Assembly: GCA_050951505.1 (NCBI GenBank)
Contig: JBMNJE010000011.1
Span: 310,001 to 374,000 of the forward strand
Reading direction: 5' to 3'
Source: DUOA01 sp012839095
GTDB taxonomy: Bacteria; Bacillota; Clostridia; Caldicoprobacterales; DTU083
DNA length: 64,000 nucleotides
The notes below the pieces were generated by a model. The model had not been told where the DNA came from and ran no database searches. It saw nothing but the letters and a program-made list of their open reading frames with translations. Of this stretch, positions 45,162-52,960 are shown one piece after another. Each line of letters begins with the position of its first letter. Positions within the stretch are counted from its first letter, which is position 1. The position numbers and the translations under genes were made by a program.

Positions 45162-47498
45162 ATGAACGAAAAACCGGTAAAGAGGCTGCCATTGCTGCCT
45201 TTGCGAGGTTTGACAGTTTTTCCCTATATGGTTTTACATTTTGATGTTGGACGTGCCCGTTCCATTGCTGCACTGGAAGCGGCCATGTTAAACGATCAGG
45301 AAATTTTCCTGGTCACCCAGAAGGATACAAGAATTGACGAACCCGAAGTTGATGATATTTTTGAGGTAGGGACGATCTCAAAGATAAAACAGCTGCTAAA
45401 GCTGCCCGGAGAAACAATCCGCGTTCTGGTAGAAGGTCTTGAAAGAGGAAGAATACTGGAATTCATTGAAGAAGAGCCCTATTTTGAAGTGGATTTGGTT
45501 ACACCGATAGAGTATGATGATGCTGAAATCGAACTGCAGATGGAAGCAATCTCCAGATCTGTGCTAACCAGCTTTGAACAATATGTAAAGCTTAGCAATA
45601 AGATTTCTCCGGAGACTTTGCTTACGGTCAACTCACTGGAGGATCCCGGCCGTTTGGCTGATGTGATTGCCGCCAATATCCTTGTTCGTTCCGAGGATAA
45701 GCAGAAGGTATTGGAAGCCTTTCATCCTGTGGAAAGACTGGAGACTCTCTACGATATTCTGATACGGGAAATTGAAATACTGGAGATCGAGAATAAGATC
45801 AATCTGAGGGTCAGAAAGCAAATAGACAAGGTACAGCGGGAATATTATTTAAGGGAACAGCTGAAGGCAATTCAGAAGGAGTTGGGAGAAAGTGACGGTT
45901 TAGCCGGTGAGATAGAGGAATATGAGGAAAAAATAGAAAAGGCTGAATTGCCGGAAGAAGCACATGAGAAAGCTATCAGAGAACTGAATCGTCTTTCAAA
46001 AATGGGCCCGGGCTCGGCGGAAGGTTCCGTCATACGAACCTACCTGGACTGGATTCTGGATCTGCCCTGGAATGAAGAAACGGAAGACAATATGGATTTA
46101 AAGAATGCAGCTCGCATACTGGATGAGGATCACTATGGTCTGGAAAAAGTGAAAGAACGGGTTATTGAATATTTAGCAGTGCGGCAGCTGACAAAAAACA
46201 TGAAGGGGCCGATTCTTTGTTTTGTGGGGCCTCCTGGTGTGGGGAAGACCTCCATAGCCAAATCCGTTGCCCGTTCCCTTAACCGGAAGTTCGTCCGAAT
46301 GTCGGTGGGAGGTGTGCGGGATGAGGCGGAAATCAGGGGACACCGCCGTACTTATGTAGGCGCCATCCCCGGCAGAATAATTGCTTCCATGAAGCAGGCA
46401 GGTTCAAAAAATCCAGTATTCCTGCTGGATGAAATCGATAAGATGAGCAGTGATTTCAGGGGCGATCCGGCATCCGCCCTGCTGGAAGTACTGGATGCAG
46501 AGCAGAATTTTGCCTTCAGGGATCACTATCTGGAGCTGCCTTTTGATCTCTCCAAAGTAATGTTTATTACTACTGCTAACACCCTGGATACCATTCCGCG
46601 TCCGCTGCTTGACAGAATGGAAGTCATTCAGATATCCGGCTATACGGAAGAGGAAAAACGGAATATTGCATCCATGTATTTAATACCAAAACAGATGAAG
46701 GAACACGGCATTCCTGAAAAAGGCCTGGTTATATCCAATCCGGTCATAGGTGATATCATCAATTATTACACCCGTGAGGCGGGGGTCCGTAATCTGGAAA
46801 GGCAGATTGCAACCATCTGCCGCCGGGCTGCAAGGAAAATTCTGGAGACCAAAAAGTCCGGTGTCAGGATTACCGCCGGTAACCTAAGCAGATATCTGGG
46901 TGCTCCCCGTTTTCATTATGACAAGGCTGCCGACAATAATGAAATCGGAATGGTAACAGGCCTGGCCTGGACATCGGTAGGCGGAGACACACTATCCATA
47001 GAAGTAACGCCTATGATCGGTACAGGAAAACTGGTACTGACCGGTCATTTGGGCGATATTATGAAGGAATCCGCCAGAGCCGGATTCAGCTATATTCGTT
47101 CCAGAAGTGCGGAGTTTGGCCTGCCGGAAGACTTTCATGAGAAAACGGATATTCACATCCATATACCGGAAGGTGCTATACCGAAGGATGGGCCTTCTGC
47201 AGGCATAACCATGACTACTGCAGTCATATCTGCCCTGACAAAAATTCCTGCCCGGGGAGATGTGGCCATGACAGGTGAGATAACCCTGCGGGGCAGGATA
47301 CTTCCCGTCGGCGGATTAAAAGAGAAAATCCTGGCTGCACATCGGGCAGGAATAAAGAAGGTTCTCATTCCCAGTGAAAACAGCAGGGATCTGGATGAAA
47401 TTCCTGATAATATTAAGAGGAAAGTGGAAGTTGTTCCTGTGGAAACAATGGATGAGGTGCTGTCACATGCACTTGTAAGGCTGCCGGAACCGGCTTAA
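45162..47498 (+). CDS. lon: ATP-dependent protease La (LonA)
   Basis: A 778-residue protease. An N-terminal substrate-binding domain (LPLLPLRGLTVFPYMVLHFD) is followed by a coiled-coil region, AAA+ domain (FVGPPGVGKTSIAKSVARSL; Walker B NPVFLLDEIDKMSS), sensor and Lon peptidase domain with Ser in PKDGPSAGITMTTAV and Lys in GGLKEKILAAHRAG. It degrades misfolded and regulatory proteins. Length is normal for LonA. GGAG lies before the ATG, and the GTPase gene follows 12 bases after the stop. Confidence 0.97.
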   Translation: MNEKPVKRLPLLPLRGLTVFPYMVLHFDVGRARSIAALEAAMLNDQEIFLVTQKDTRIDEPEVDDIFEVGTISKIKQLLKLPGETIRVLVEGLERGRILEFIEEEPYFEVDLVTPIEYDDAEIELQMEAISRSVLTSFEQYVKLSNKISPETLLTVNSLEDPGRLADVIAANILVRSEDKQKVLEAFHPVERLETLYDILIREIEILEIENKINLRVRKQIDKVQREYYLREQLKAIQKELGESDGLAGEIEEYEEKIEKAELPEEAHEKAIRELNRLSKMGPGSAEGSVIRTYLDWILDLPWNEETEDNMDLKNAARILDEDHYGLEKVKERVIEYLAVRQLTKNMKGPILCFVGPPGVGKTSIAKSVARSLNRKFVRMSVGGVRDEAEIRGHRRTYVGAIPGRIIASMKQAGSKNPVFLLDEIDKMSSDFRGDPASALLEVLDAEQNFAFRDHYLELPFDLSKVMFITTANTLDTIPRPLLDRMEVIQISGYTEEEKRNIASMYLIPKQMKEHGIPEKGLVISNPVIGDIINYYTREAGVRNLERQIATICRRAARKILETKKSGVRITAGNLSRYLGAPRFHYDKAADNNEIGMVTGLAWTSVGGDTLSIEVTPMIGTGKLVLTGHLGDIMKESARAGFSYIRSRSAEFGLPEDFHEKTDIHIHIPEGAIPKDGPSAGITMTTAVISALTKIPARGDVAMTGEITLRGRILPVGGLKEKILAAHRAGIKKVLIPSENSRDLDEIPDNIKRKVEVVPVETMDEVLSHALVRLPEPA

Positions 47499-47510
47499 GG
47501 GGGCAGATGA

Positions 47511-48113
47511 ATGGAGATATTGAAGGCTGAATTTGTAACCAGCGCGGTCAACGCTGCCGGTTATCCGCAGGATGGACTTCCTCACATTGCAATGGTGGGG
47601 AAGTCCAATGTAGGAAAATCCTCTCTCATAAATGCCATGACCAATCATAATAAGTTGGCCAGAGTAAGCGGTCAACCCGGAAAAACCAGGCTGATTAATT
47701 TTTTTCGCATCAACGACAGTTTTTATTTGGTTGACCTGCCTGGGTATGGGTTCGCTCGTGTATCCAAGGCAGAAAAGGAAAAGTGGGGAATCATGATGAA
47801 TGAATACTTCACTAAGGCTTCCCCGCTGAACTGCATCATAATGATAGTGGATATCAGACACAGCCCTACTGCAGAAGACAGACAAATGGCCGAATGGATC
47901 CAATACTACCGGATTCCGGTTATTCTGGCGGCTTCCAAGGCCGATAAACTGGGTAAGACCAGAATTAGGCCGCAGGCAATGAAACTACGGGAGCAGTTAG
48001 GGTTTTCCGGCGATGTGCCTGTCTTGCCTGCTTCTGCTGTAACCAAACATGGCATAGAGGACCTGCTGAAATATTTGGACGCCTTTCTTTTCAAATCAGA
48101 CTCCGGGCACTGA
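47511..48113 (+). CDS. engB: Ribosome biogenesis GTPase EngB/YsxC
   Basis: A 200-residue TrmE-Era-EngA-type GTPase. G1 is GKSNVGKS (residues 30-37), the switch region PGKTRLINFF, G3 DLPGYGFARV, G4 ASKADKLGK. It assists assembly of the large ribosomal subunit. It follows lon closely, as in many Firmicutes, and is convergent with the unknown minus-strand gene 11 bases away. Confidence 0.95.
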   Translation: MEILKAEFVTSAVNAAGYPQDGLPHIAMVGKSNVGKSSLINAMTNHNKLARVSGQPGKTRLINFFRINDSFYLVDLPGYGFARVSKAEKEKWGIMMNEYFTKASPLNCIIMIVDIRHSPTAEDRQMAEWIQYYRIPVILAASKADKLGKTRIRPQAMKLREQLGFSGDVPVLPASAVTKHGIEDLLKYLDAFLFKSDSGH

Positions 48114-48123
48114 CATCCTCCTT

Positions 48124-49614
48124 CTAATCCTCCTCCGGATGTTCATCAGGGTTTATCAGGATGCTTACATTTCCCAGGAGTATTTCACCGCTGCCGGTAT
48201 CAACGTTTTTTAACGGTTTTCCTGTTTCTTCTGATTCCTGTTCGATGCTTGCATCCTGTTTTGCCTTGTCATTGTTTTCCTTTAATGAATGTTGTTCTGT
48301 CCCTGCCCTCACGGCACCGGCTCTCATAGATCTGATCTGCTCCAGTTCAAAGCTGAGCTTACGAATCTGAGCCTCTACATGAAATGCACTTCTGTCCTTT
48401 TGCCTGATGTAATCCTGCAGCTGATAGAGAGCGGTATGCAGCTCATCCAGCTGCCTGTTCAATGTATCGATTTCCTTATGAATGGCATCCATCCTTGCAT
48501 TGAGCTCTTTTATCGGCAGAGAAGAAGCCTGCAATGGCTTTTCCATCTGAAGATCTGCCCCTTGTTTCTGTATTTCTTTTTTATCTAATCCAGACTTATC
48601 TTCTGATAAAAGAATCTGCAAGGTCCATCCAAACTCCGGATAACCATCTCCGATTTCTGTCCTGATTCGTGTCATCCCATCCAAAGATACAGAGACCCTT
48701 CTATATGCAGTAAGGGAACCTTCGAATAACAGCAGAGGTTTTTCCCATGTTCTACCAATGGAATCACTACGGCTGACCATTCCCTTCTTTTCCTGAACCC
48801 AAAAACAATGAAGTTCTTTCCCAATGTAAAGGGAAGGACTGTATATGGGAACTGTTCCATCAAAAATACAAACCGTACCAGGCAGGGCACCTGTGACAGC
48901 CGCGGGCTCGATCTTTTTGTAATTCAGCTGATATACGGAACCTGCTTCCTCCACCCACACCATATGCAGATGACCGGAGGAATCTGCCAAACCGGCAAAA
49001 TCCCTGCAGATGCCGGGTTTTTGAAAAAGTGTGGAGGGCTTGGACCAGGCTGCTTTTGCATTTTCAAAGTAAATAAAGGAGCAGCGGGTCTGATTCCTGA
49101 TAATCCTGGTATATACGCAGAACAGATTGCCTTTTGCATCATTCTGAATCAACTGAGGTGTCACCGACTGATCAGTCAGGAAATTCATCAGCACATTGCT
49201 GTGCCAGCCCGTATCATCCAGATATGAATGAATCAGTGATTCATGTGCTCTTTTCAATGCATTTTCAATATAGTAAAACAGGTGAAGACAGTTGCTGCCA
49301 TTCAGCAGCTCCAGGCGGGTTATGTTTTCAAACCGGGAGCTTATTTGATACAGCTGCCTTTGATACCATTGCTGCCCGTCCCATTCATAATACATAAGCT
49401 GCTTGGAAGTATTATAAGCAACAAGGCAAAGCTTGTCATTTCTGTCAATGGTTGCACTGAAAAGCTTTACGGGACGGGTGGCAACCTGCTTTGGTTCAGA
49501 CCAGCTTCCTTTATCTCTACGGCTGTATTCCATAATCTGCTGTTCTGAAAGTGTAAAATACCACTGTATGCCCAGACTTTCTTCCACCAGGCAGGAAATG
49601 TCGGGAAGGGTCAT
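48124..49614 (-). CDS. Unknown 496-residue protein, likely propeller plus coiled coil
   Basis: I do not recognise a named family. The first 330 residues repeat units with aromatic strands and W-x(1-2)-P elements (KGSWSEPKQVATRPVKLF, AAWSKPSTLFQKPGICRDF, GRTWEKPLLLFEG), which suggests a BNR-like beta-propeller. Residues 355-430 are a heptad coiled coil (MDAIHKEIDTLNRQLDELHT), and an acidic Ser/Gly tail ends the protein. No signal peptide or membrane segment is visible. GGGAGTGA precedes the ATG, and this ribosome binding site is one arm of an inverted repeat. It is divergent from the next unknown gene; a spore or surface role for the pair is a guess. Confidence 0.55.
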   Translation of the reverse strand: MTLPDISCLVEESLGIQWYFTLSEQQIMEYSRRDKGSWSEPKQVATRPVKLFSATIDRNDKLCLVAYNTSKQLMYYEWDGQQWYQRQLYQISSRFENITRLELLNGSNCLHLFYYIENALKRAHESLIHSYLDDTGWHSNVLMNFLTDQSVTPQLIQNDAKGNLFCVYTRIIRNQTRCSFIYFENAKAAWSKPSTLFQKPGICRDFAGLADSSGHLHMVWVEEAGSVYQLNYKKIEPAAVTGALPGTVCIFDGTVPIYSPSLYIGKELHCFWVQEKKGMVSRSDSIGRTWEKPLLLFEGSLTAYRRVSVSLDGMTRIRTEIGDGYPEFGWTLQILLSEDKSGLDKKEIQKQGADLQMEKPLQASSLPIKELNARMDAIHKEIDTLNRQLDELHTALYQLQDYIRQKDRSAFHVEAQIRKLSFELEQIRSMRAGAVRAGTEQHSLKENNDKAKQDASIEQESEETGKPLKNVDTGSGEILLGNVSILINPDEHPEED

Positions 49615-49767
49615 ATTGAATCACTCCCTGTACCCAGATTTTACTATAACATATGAAAAATCCGGTCAGATTATCACTGGGAGTGACACAATCAGGCTTC
49701 CTGGAACATATCATGCTATTGAGAATATGACTCTATTACTATTCCATTCGGAAAAGGAGGTTTATTG

Positions 49768-50481
49768 ATGTCTTTTTATTCCTATAAGAATGAAGGTAAT
49801 CCTCGTTGTCCTGGAAGAATCGGCTTTGACGGGTTAAGGAAGATACACGAGAAGGTCTGCGTTCAGGTGAACAAGGTATATGATTCCTGTCTGCAGCAGG
49901 AGACGCTGGAAGATGTGAGAATTGTGCTGACCGAGGTTAGCAAGAGCCGCACCAATTTTGTACCGCCGCTTATGTTTGTCAGCTGCAGAAGCACTACCAC
50001 AAAGGGAAAATTGGTTGGCACCCGCATAGACCGGCTCCCTGATCGTCCGAATTTTGCCCGGGTTCGAACCAAGGTGGAGATTCCCATAGAGGTTGTTTTT
50101 GAAGACTGTGAGGGCAGGCAGGGCAGCGGAAAAGCTGAAATAACAATACCCAAGGATGTTATCCTTTACGTACCCGATGAGTCCGTAATCCCCTTCCAAC
50201 TGGAAAGCATTGTGAATGCAGTTTGTGTAGCAGGGAGATTTATACCCGGGGAAACCTTCAGATTTAATGTTGATGTTTGTATAACCATAATCCTCAAGAT
50301 TGTTGCCAAGGTTGAGCTGTTGATTCCATCGTTCGGTTTCTGTGAAATTCCTCCGTGTGAAGAGTTTGCTGAGTCGGTTTGCGATGATATATTCAACCTG
50401 CCTCTGTTCCCGCCTCAGCTGGAAGATATTTTGGATCGCAGGAAAGGGCACAGAGTACTGGAAGAGGAAAGTGAAGAATAA
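49768..50481 (+). CDS. Unknown 238-residue cysteine-containing clostridial protein
   Basis: A protein without a signal peptide or membrane helix. The N-terminal third has KVCVQVNKVYDSCLQQETLE and the middle is strand-rich (RVRTKVEIPIEVVFEDCEG, KAEITIPKDVILYVPDES), with about nine Cys overall and a charged C-terminus. The VYDSC pattern recalls clostridial proteins suspected of belonging to spore outer layers, but I cannot name the family. GGAGG places the start at ATG 49768. It is transcribed away from the propeller-type gene across a 150-base gap and ends at a strong terminator. Confidence 0.55.
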   Translation: MSFYSYKNEGNPRCPGRIGFDGLRKIHEKVCVQVNKVYDSCLQQETLEDVRIVLTEVSKSRTNFVPPLMFVSCRSTTTKGKLVGTRIDRLPDRPNFARVRTKVEIPIEVVFEDCEGRQGSGKAEITIPKDVILYVPDESVIPFQLESIVNAVCVAGRFIPGETFRFNVDVCITIILKIVAKVELLIPSFGFCEIPPCEEFAESVCDDIFNLPLFPPQLEDILDRRKGHRVLEEESEE

Positions 50482-50506
50482 TAGGACAATAATTCCATTG
50501 CAATCA

Positions 50507-50556
50507 AAAGCTGTAAAAAGACTTCAGCCAAATGCTGAAGTCTTTTGCAGCTTTTT
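50507..50556 (+). terminator. Nested-stem terminator
   Basis: An inner 9-bp stem (50520-50528 with 50534-50542) sits inside an outer AAAGCTG/CAGCTTT pairing and is followed by a run of T. It ends the 238-residue protein gene. Confidence 0.85.
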
Positions 50557-50621
50557 TCAATGCAATTTTCCCGCTTAAGTAGGCAAAAAGGATGTACAAA
50601 TTGATATACAACAAAAATGTA

Positions 50622-50649
50622 AAAGGCTTCCGTATCCCTGGAAGCCTTT
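50622..50649 (-). terminator. Terminator of tRNA-Leu(CAA)
   Basis: A perfect 10-bp stem (50622-50631 with 50640-50649) lies six bases beyond the tRNA 3' end; on the minus strand it runs into TTTTACATTTTTG. Confidence 0.75.
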
Positions 50650-50654
50650 ATTTA

Positions 50655-50743
50655 TGGTGCCGAAGGTGGGACTCGAACCCACACGGAGTTTGAGCTCCAC
50701 TGGATTTTGAGTCCAGCGCGTCTGCCAGTTCCACCACTTCGGC
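50655..50743 (-). tRNA. tRNA-Leu (CAA)
   Basis: An 89-nt class II tRNA with acceptor arms GCCGAAG/CTTCGGC, anticodon stem CTGGA/TCCAG with loop CTCAAAA (anticodon CAA), a long variable arm, GGTTCGA T-loop and encoded CCA. It reads TTG. Confidence 0.95.
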
Positions 50744-50811
50744 AAATATTTATCCCTAAAAGGATTTGTCGCTGTTTAGGAACTATTCGTTGCCATTCGG
50801 CGACAATAAAT

Positions 50812-50840
50812 ATGATAGCATAATAAAAATCAGAATGCAA
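50812..50840 (-). promoter_or_regulatory. Promoter of tRNA-Leu(CAA)
   Basis: On the minus strand, TTGCAT (50840-50835), a 17-base spacer and TATCAT (50817-50812) lie about 70 bases before the tRNA. Confidence 0.65.
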
Positions 50841-50950
50841 CAAGTACTATTCAACTATTTCCCTGTTTTTTATCTTCCCACCCTTTTGCATATGTGATAT
50901 ACTGGAAGGGCTTTGTTTTTTTATTATGTAAACCAGGGGGCGAAAAAGCA

Positions 50951-51895
50951 TTGGACCCAATAACTCATGCCCTGGTCGGTATGACTGTCGGCAGCTTCAG
51001 CGGCGGCGGAAGTGTACTGTCCAATCCCATGGCACTGGGCTGCCTGATCGGATCGGTTATACCGGACGGGGATATAATAATGCAATATAAGGGAGATTAT
51101 GCATACTTGAAAAGTCACAGGGGAGCCAGCCATTCTCTTCTGGGAATGGCAGTTCTTTCAGCAGCAGCGGCATTTTTGATACAGATGCTGTTTCAGGGGA
51201 GTGGATTTTGGAGTATATTTCTCTGGACTTATATCGGCTGCCTGACGCATGTCGGGCTTGATGTATTTAATTCATACGGTGCAAAGCTGCTCTGGCCGAT
51301 ATGGAACAAAAAAATCGGAACCGGGCTGATGCTTTCATTTGATCCCTTCCTGATTGCGGCTACAGCAGCAGTTTATTGGTTACATGCAGTCAATCCCCTG
51401 TATACTATACTGAGTTCAGGTGCATTTGCTGTCTATTTGCTGTTCCGATTGATCCAAAAAGTCCGGATTCGTTCAGCTCTTGTACGTACCATTGAGTTTC
51501 CGGTTTATCGGCTGGTATTACTGCCATCTATGAATGGTTTTTTCAGTTGGGATTTTATAGCTTATGGAGAAGAGGAAATAGCAACAGGAAAATGCAGCAT
51601 GATTAACAGCAAGACAGAGCTGAGGGACCGTTTAACCCAATCAGATGATTGGATGAGGGATTTGGTTATGGATACGGAGCTTGGCCGTTTCTTTCATGAG
51701 TTTACGAAAGAGTACCATATATCCTTTGAAAAGCTGGAAAATGGCAGAATTAAGGCAACTATGACTGATTTGCGATATTACATCAATAACAGGTACATGC
51801 ATCATGCTACGATTCATTTTGATCAGGAATTAAAACCTACTGAGGGATTGTTCCATCCATATAACATGAACAGAAAGGCTAAGGTGCCTGTTTAA
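50951..51895 (+). CDS. YdjM/DUF457-type membrane-bound metal-dependent hydrolase
   Basis: A 314-residue membrane protein. The N-terminal half has the family signature DPITHALVG and the His-rich segment LKSHRGASHSLLGMA, with further HVGLDVFNSYG, within about four membrane helices (residues 25-185). These His and Asp residues would bind metal. The soluble C-terminal half is of unknown role. AGGGGGC lies before TTG at 50951, which gives the conserved MDPITHA start; an upstream ATG in the same frame has no such site. Physiological substrates of this family are not established. Confidence 0.8.
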   Translation: MDPITHALVGMTVGSFSGGGSVLSNPMALGCLIGSVIPDGDIIMQYKGDYAYLKSHRGASHSLLGMAVLSAAAAFLIQMLFQGSGFWSIFLWTYIGCLTHVGLDVFNSYGAKLLWPIWNKKIGTGLMLSFDPFLIAATAAVYWLHAVNPLYTILSSGAFAVYLLFRLIQKVRIRSALVRTIEFPVYRLVLLPSMNGFFSWDFIAYGEEEIATGKCSMINSKTELRDRLTQSDDWMRDLVMDTELGRFFHEFTKEYHISFEKLENGRIKATMTDLRYYINNRYMHHATIHFDQELKPTEGLFHPYNMNRKAKVPV

Positions 51896-52012
51896 TATTT
51901 TGGTACTATTATCCGGGATTCTTGCAACCTTTTGCCTCTCGCTCCGTCTATTCCGTATGAGATTGCTTTTCTGTAATAAGGATGGTAATTGTACAGAAAG
52001 GGGGAGGATGGA

Positions 52013-52756
52013 TTGAGAAATTGCAGATGCGGTAAATATATAGCAGCCTATCAGGAACAGCTGTTGAAACAGCGTCAGCAGCAGATCCTGGAGGAACACC
52101 TCCCTCATTGCCCGGAATGCAGACAAATATGGGGGGAACTGGAAACGCTCAAAAAGCAATGCAATAATCTGCCCGAACAGGAACTGCCTCATGGCCTCCA
52201 TGAACGAATTCTTTACAGGCTCAGGAAGGAAAATTCCAAGCCGCACAGGTTGCTGATACGGCCGCAGCATATTGCCATTCCTCTGGCTGCAGCAATCCTT
52301 ATTTTCCTAATAGGAAGAGGGATGCCGGATTCAATGAAAAATATGGCAGACAACAAGCCCAGGCCAGACACTAACATAATGGCAACTGCAGAAACCGCAG
52401 GCTCTGAAGAAGCAGAACCAAACGATTTTGCCAATTGCCCGGATGAGAGTTATTCCGAACCCGGCGGACTGAACGAAGAGTCAGCAGAGGGTGCGGATGC
52501 TGAAAGTCTTATATCTGCAGGGGATGACTTGGCAAAGGATGACGATGCAACAACCAGGGATGGCTTTGCAAAGGCTGACGATGCAACGACTGAGAAAGGC
52601 AGTTTATTATTACCAACAGATAATGTTAAACCAATCGATGAAGCATTGGCTAATCATTCCGCCCGGGGGATGCCAAGAATTATAAAATACTCACTGGGCG
52701 CTGCATTGGCGGCCTTGCTGCTGCTGACAGTAAAAATACTCAAAACCAAAAGGTGA
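52013..52756 (+). CDS. Zinc-finger (zf-HC2) membrane protein, anti-sigma type
   Basis: A 247-residue protein. The N-terminal zf-HC2 domain (His-x3-Cys-x2-Cys in HLPHCPECR) is followed by one membrane helix (IAIPLAAAILIFLIGRG), a long acidic Ser/Thr/Asp linker and a second hydrophobic helix near the C-terminus (YSLGAALAALLLLTVKIL). Proteins of this build normally hold an ECF sigma factor, but no sigma gene is adjacent. GGGGGAGG sets the start at TTG 52013. The linker contains a two-copy repeat (AKxDDATT) at residues of about 174-192. Confidence 0.72.
   Translation: MRNCRCGKYIAAYQEQLLKQRQQQILEEHLPHCPECRQIWGELETLKKQCNNLPEQELPHGLHERILYRLRKENSKPHRLLIRPQHIAIPLAAAILIFLIGRGMPDSMKNMADNKPRPDTNIMATAETAGSEEAEPNDFANCPDESYSEPGGLNEESAEGADAESLISAGDDLAKDDDATTRDGFAKADDATTEKGSLLLPTDNVKPIDEALANHSARGMPRIIKYSLGAALAALLLLTVKILKTKR
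52532..52590 (+). repeat. Two-copy tandem repeat in the zf-HC2 gene linker
   Basis: Two 23-bp units (52532-52554 and 52568-52590) differ at only two bases and repeat with a 36-bp period, so each adds twelve codons in frame. Confidence 0.7.
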
Positions 52757-52775
52757 AGCGCAGCTTCACCTTTTT
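52748..52775 (+). terminator. Terminator after the zf-HC2 gene
   Basis: AAAAGGTGAAG/CTTCACCTTTT with a 5-base loop, followed by further T. The 5' arm overlaps the stop codon. Confidence 0.85.
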
Positions 52776-52960
52776 AAGTTCATTTAATCCTGATGAGTAT
52801 GAGTTTCTTGAGAACCGGTCAGATTCTTCCGGCACTTCAAAGGCGGCAAAATGCTGCATTGTGTAATATGAAAAAATATGATAAAGTCAAATAGGTACAA
52901 CAGTAGTAGTGCATAAATTGGTCAAACAAGTATTTAATAGGGATCAGGTGAAGTATAAGC

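Noticed and set aside
43392..47498. Tandem lonB and lon as an unusual duplication
   Set aside because: This pair next to clpX and engB is a standard arrangement in spore-forming Firmicutes.
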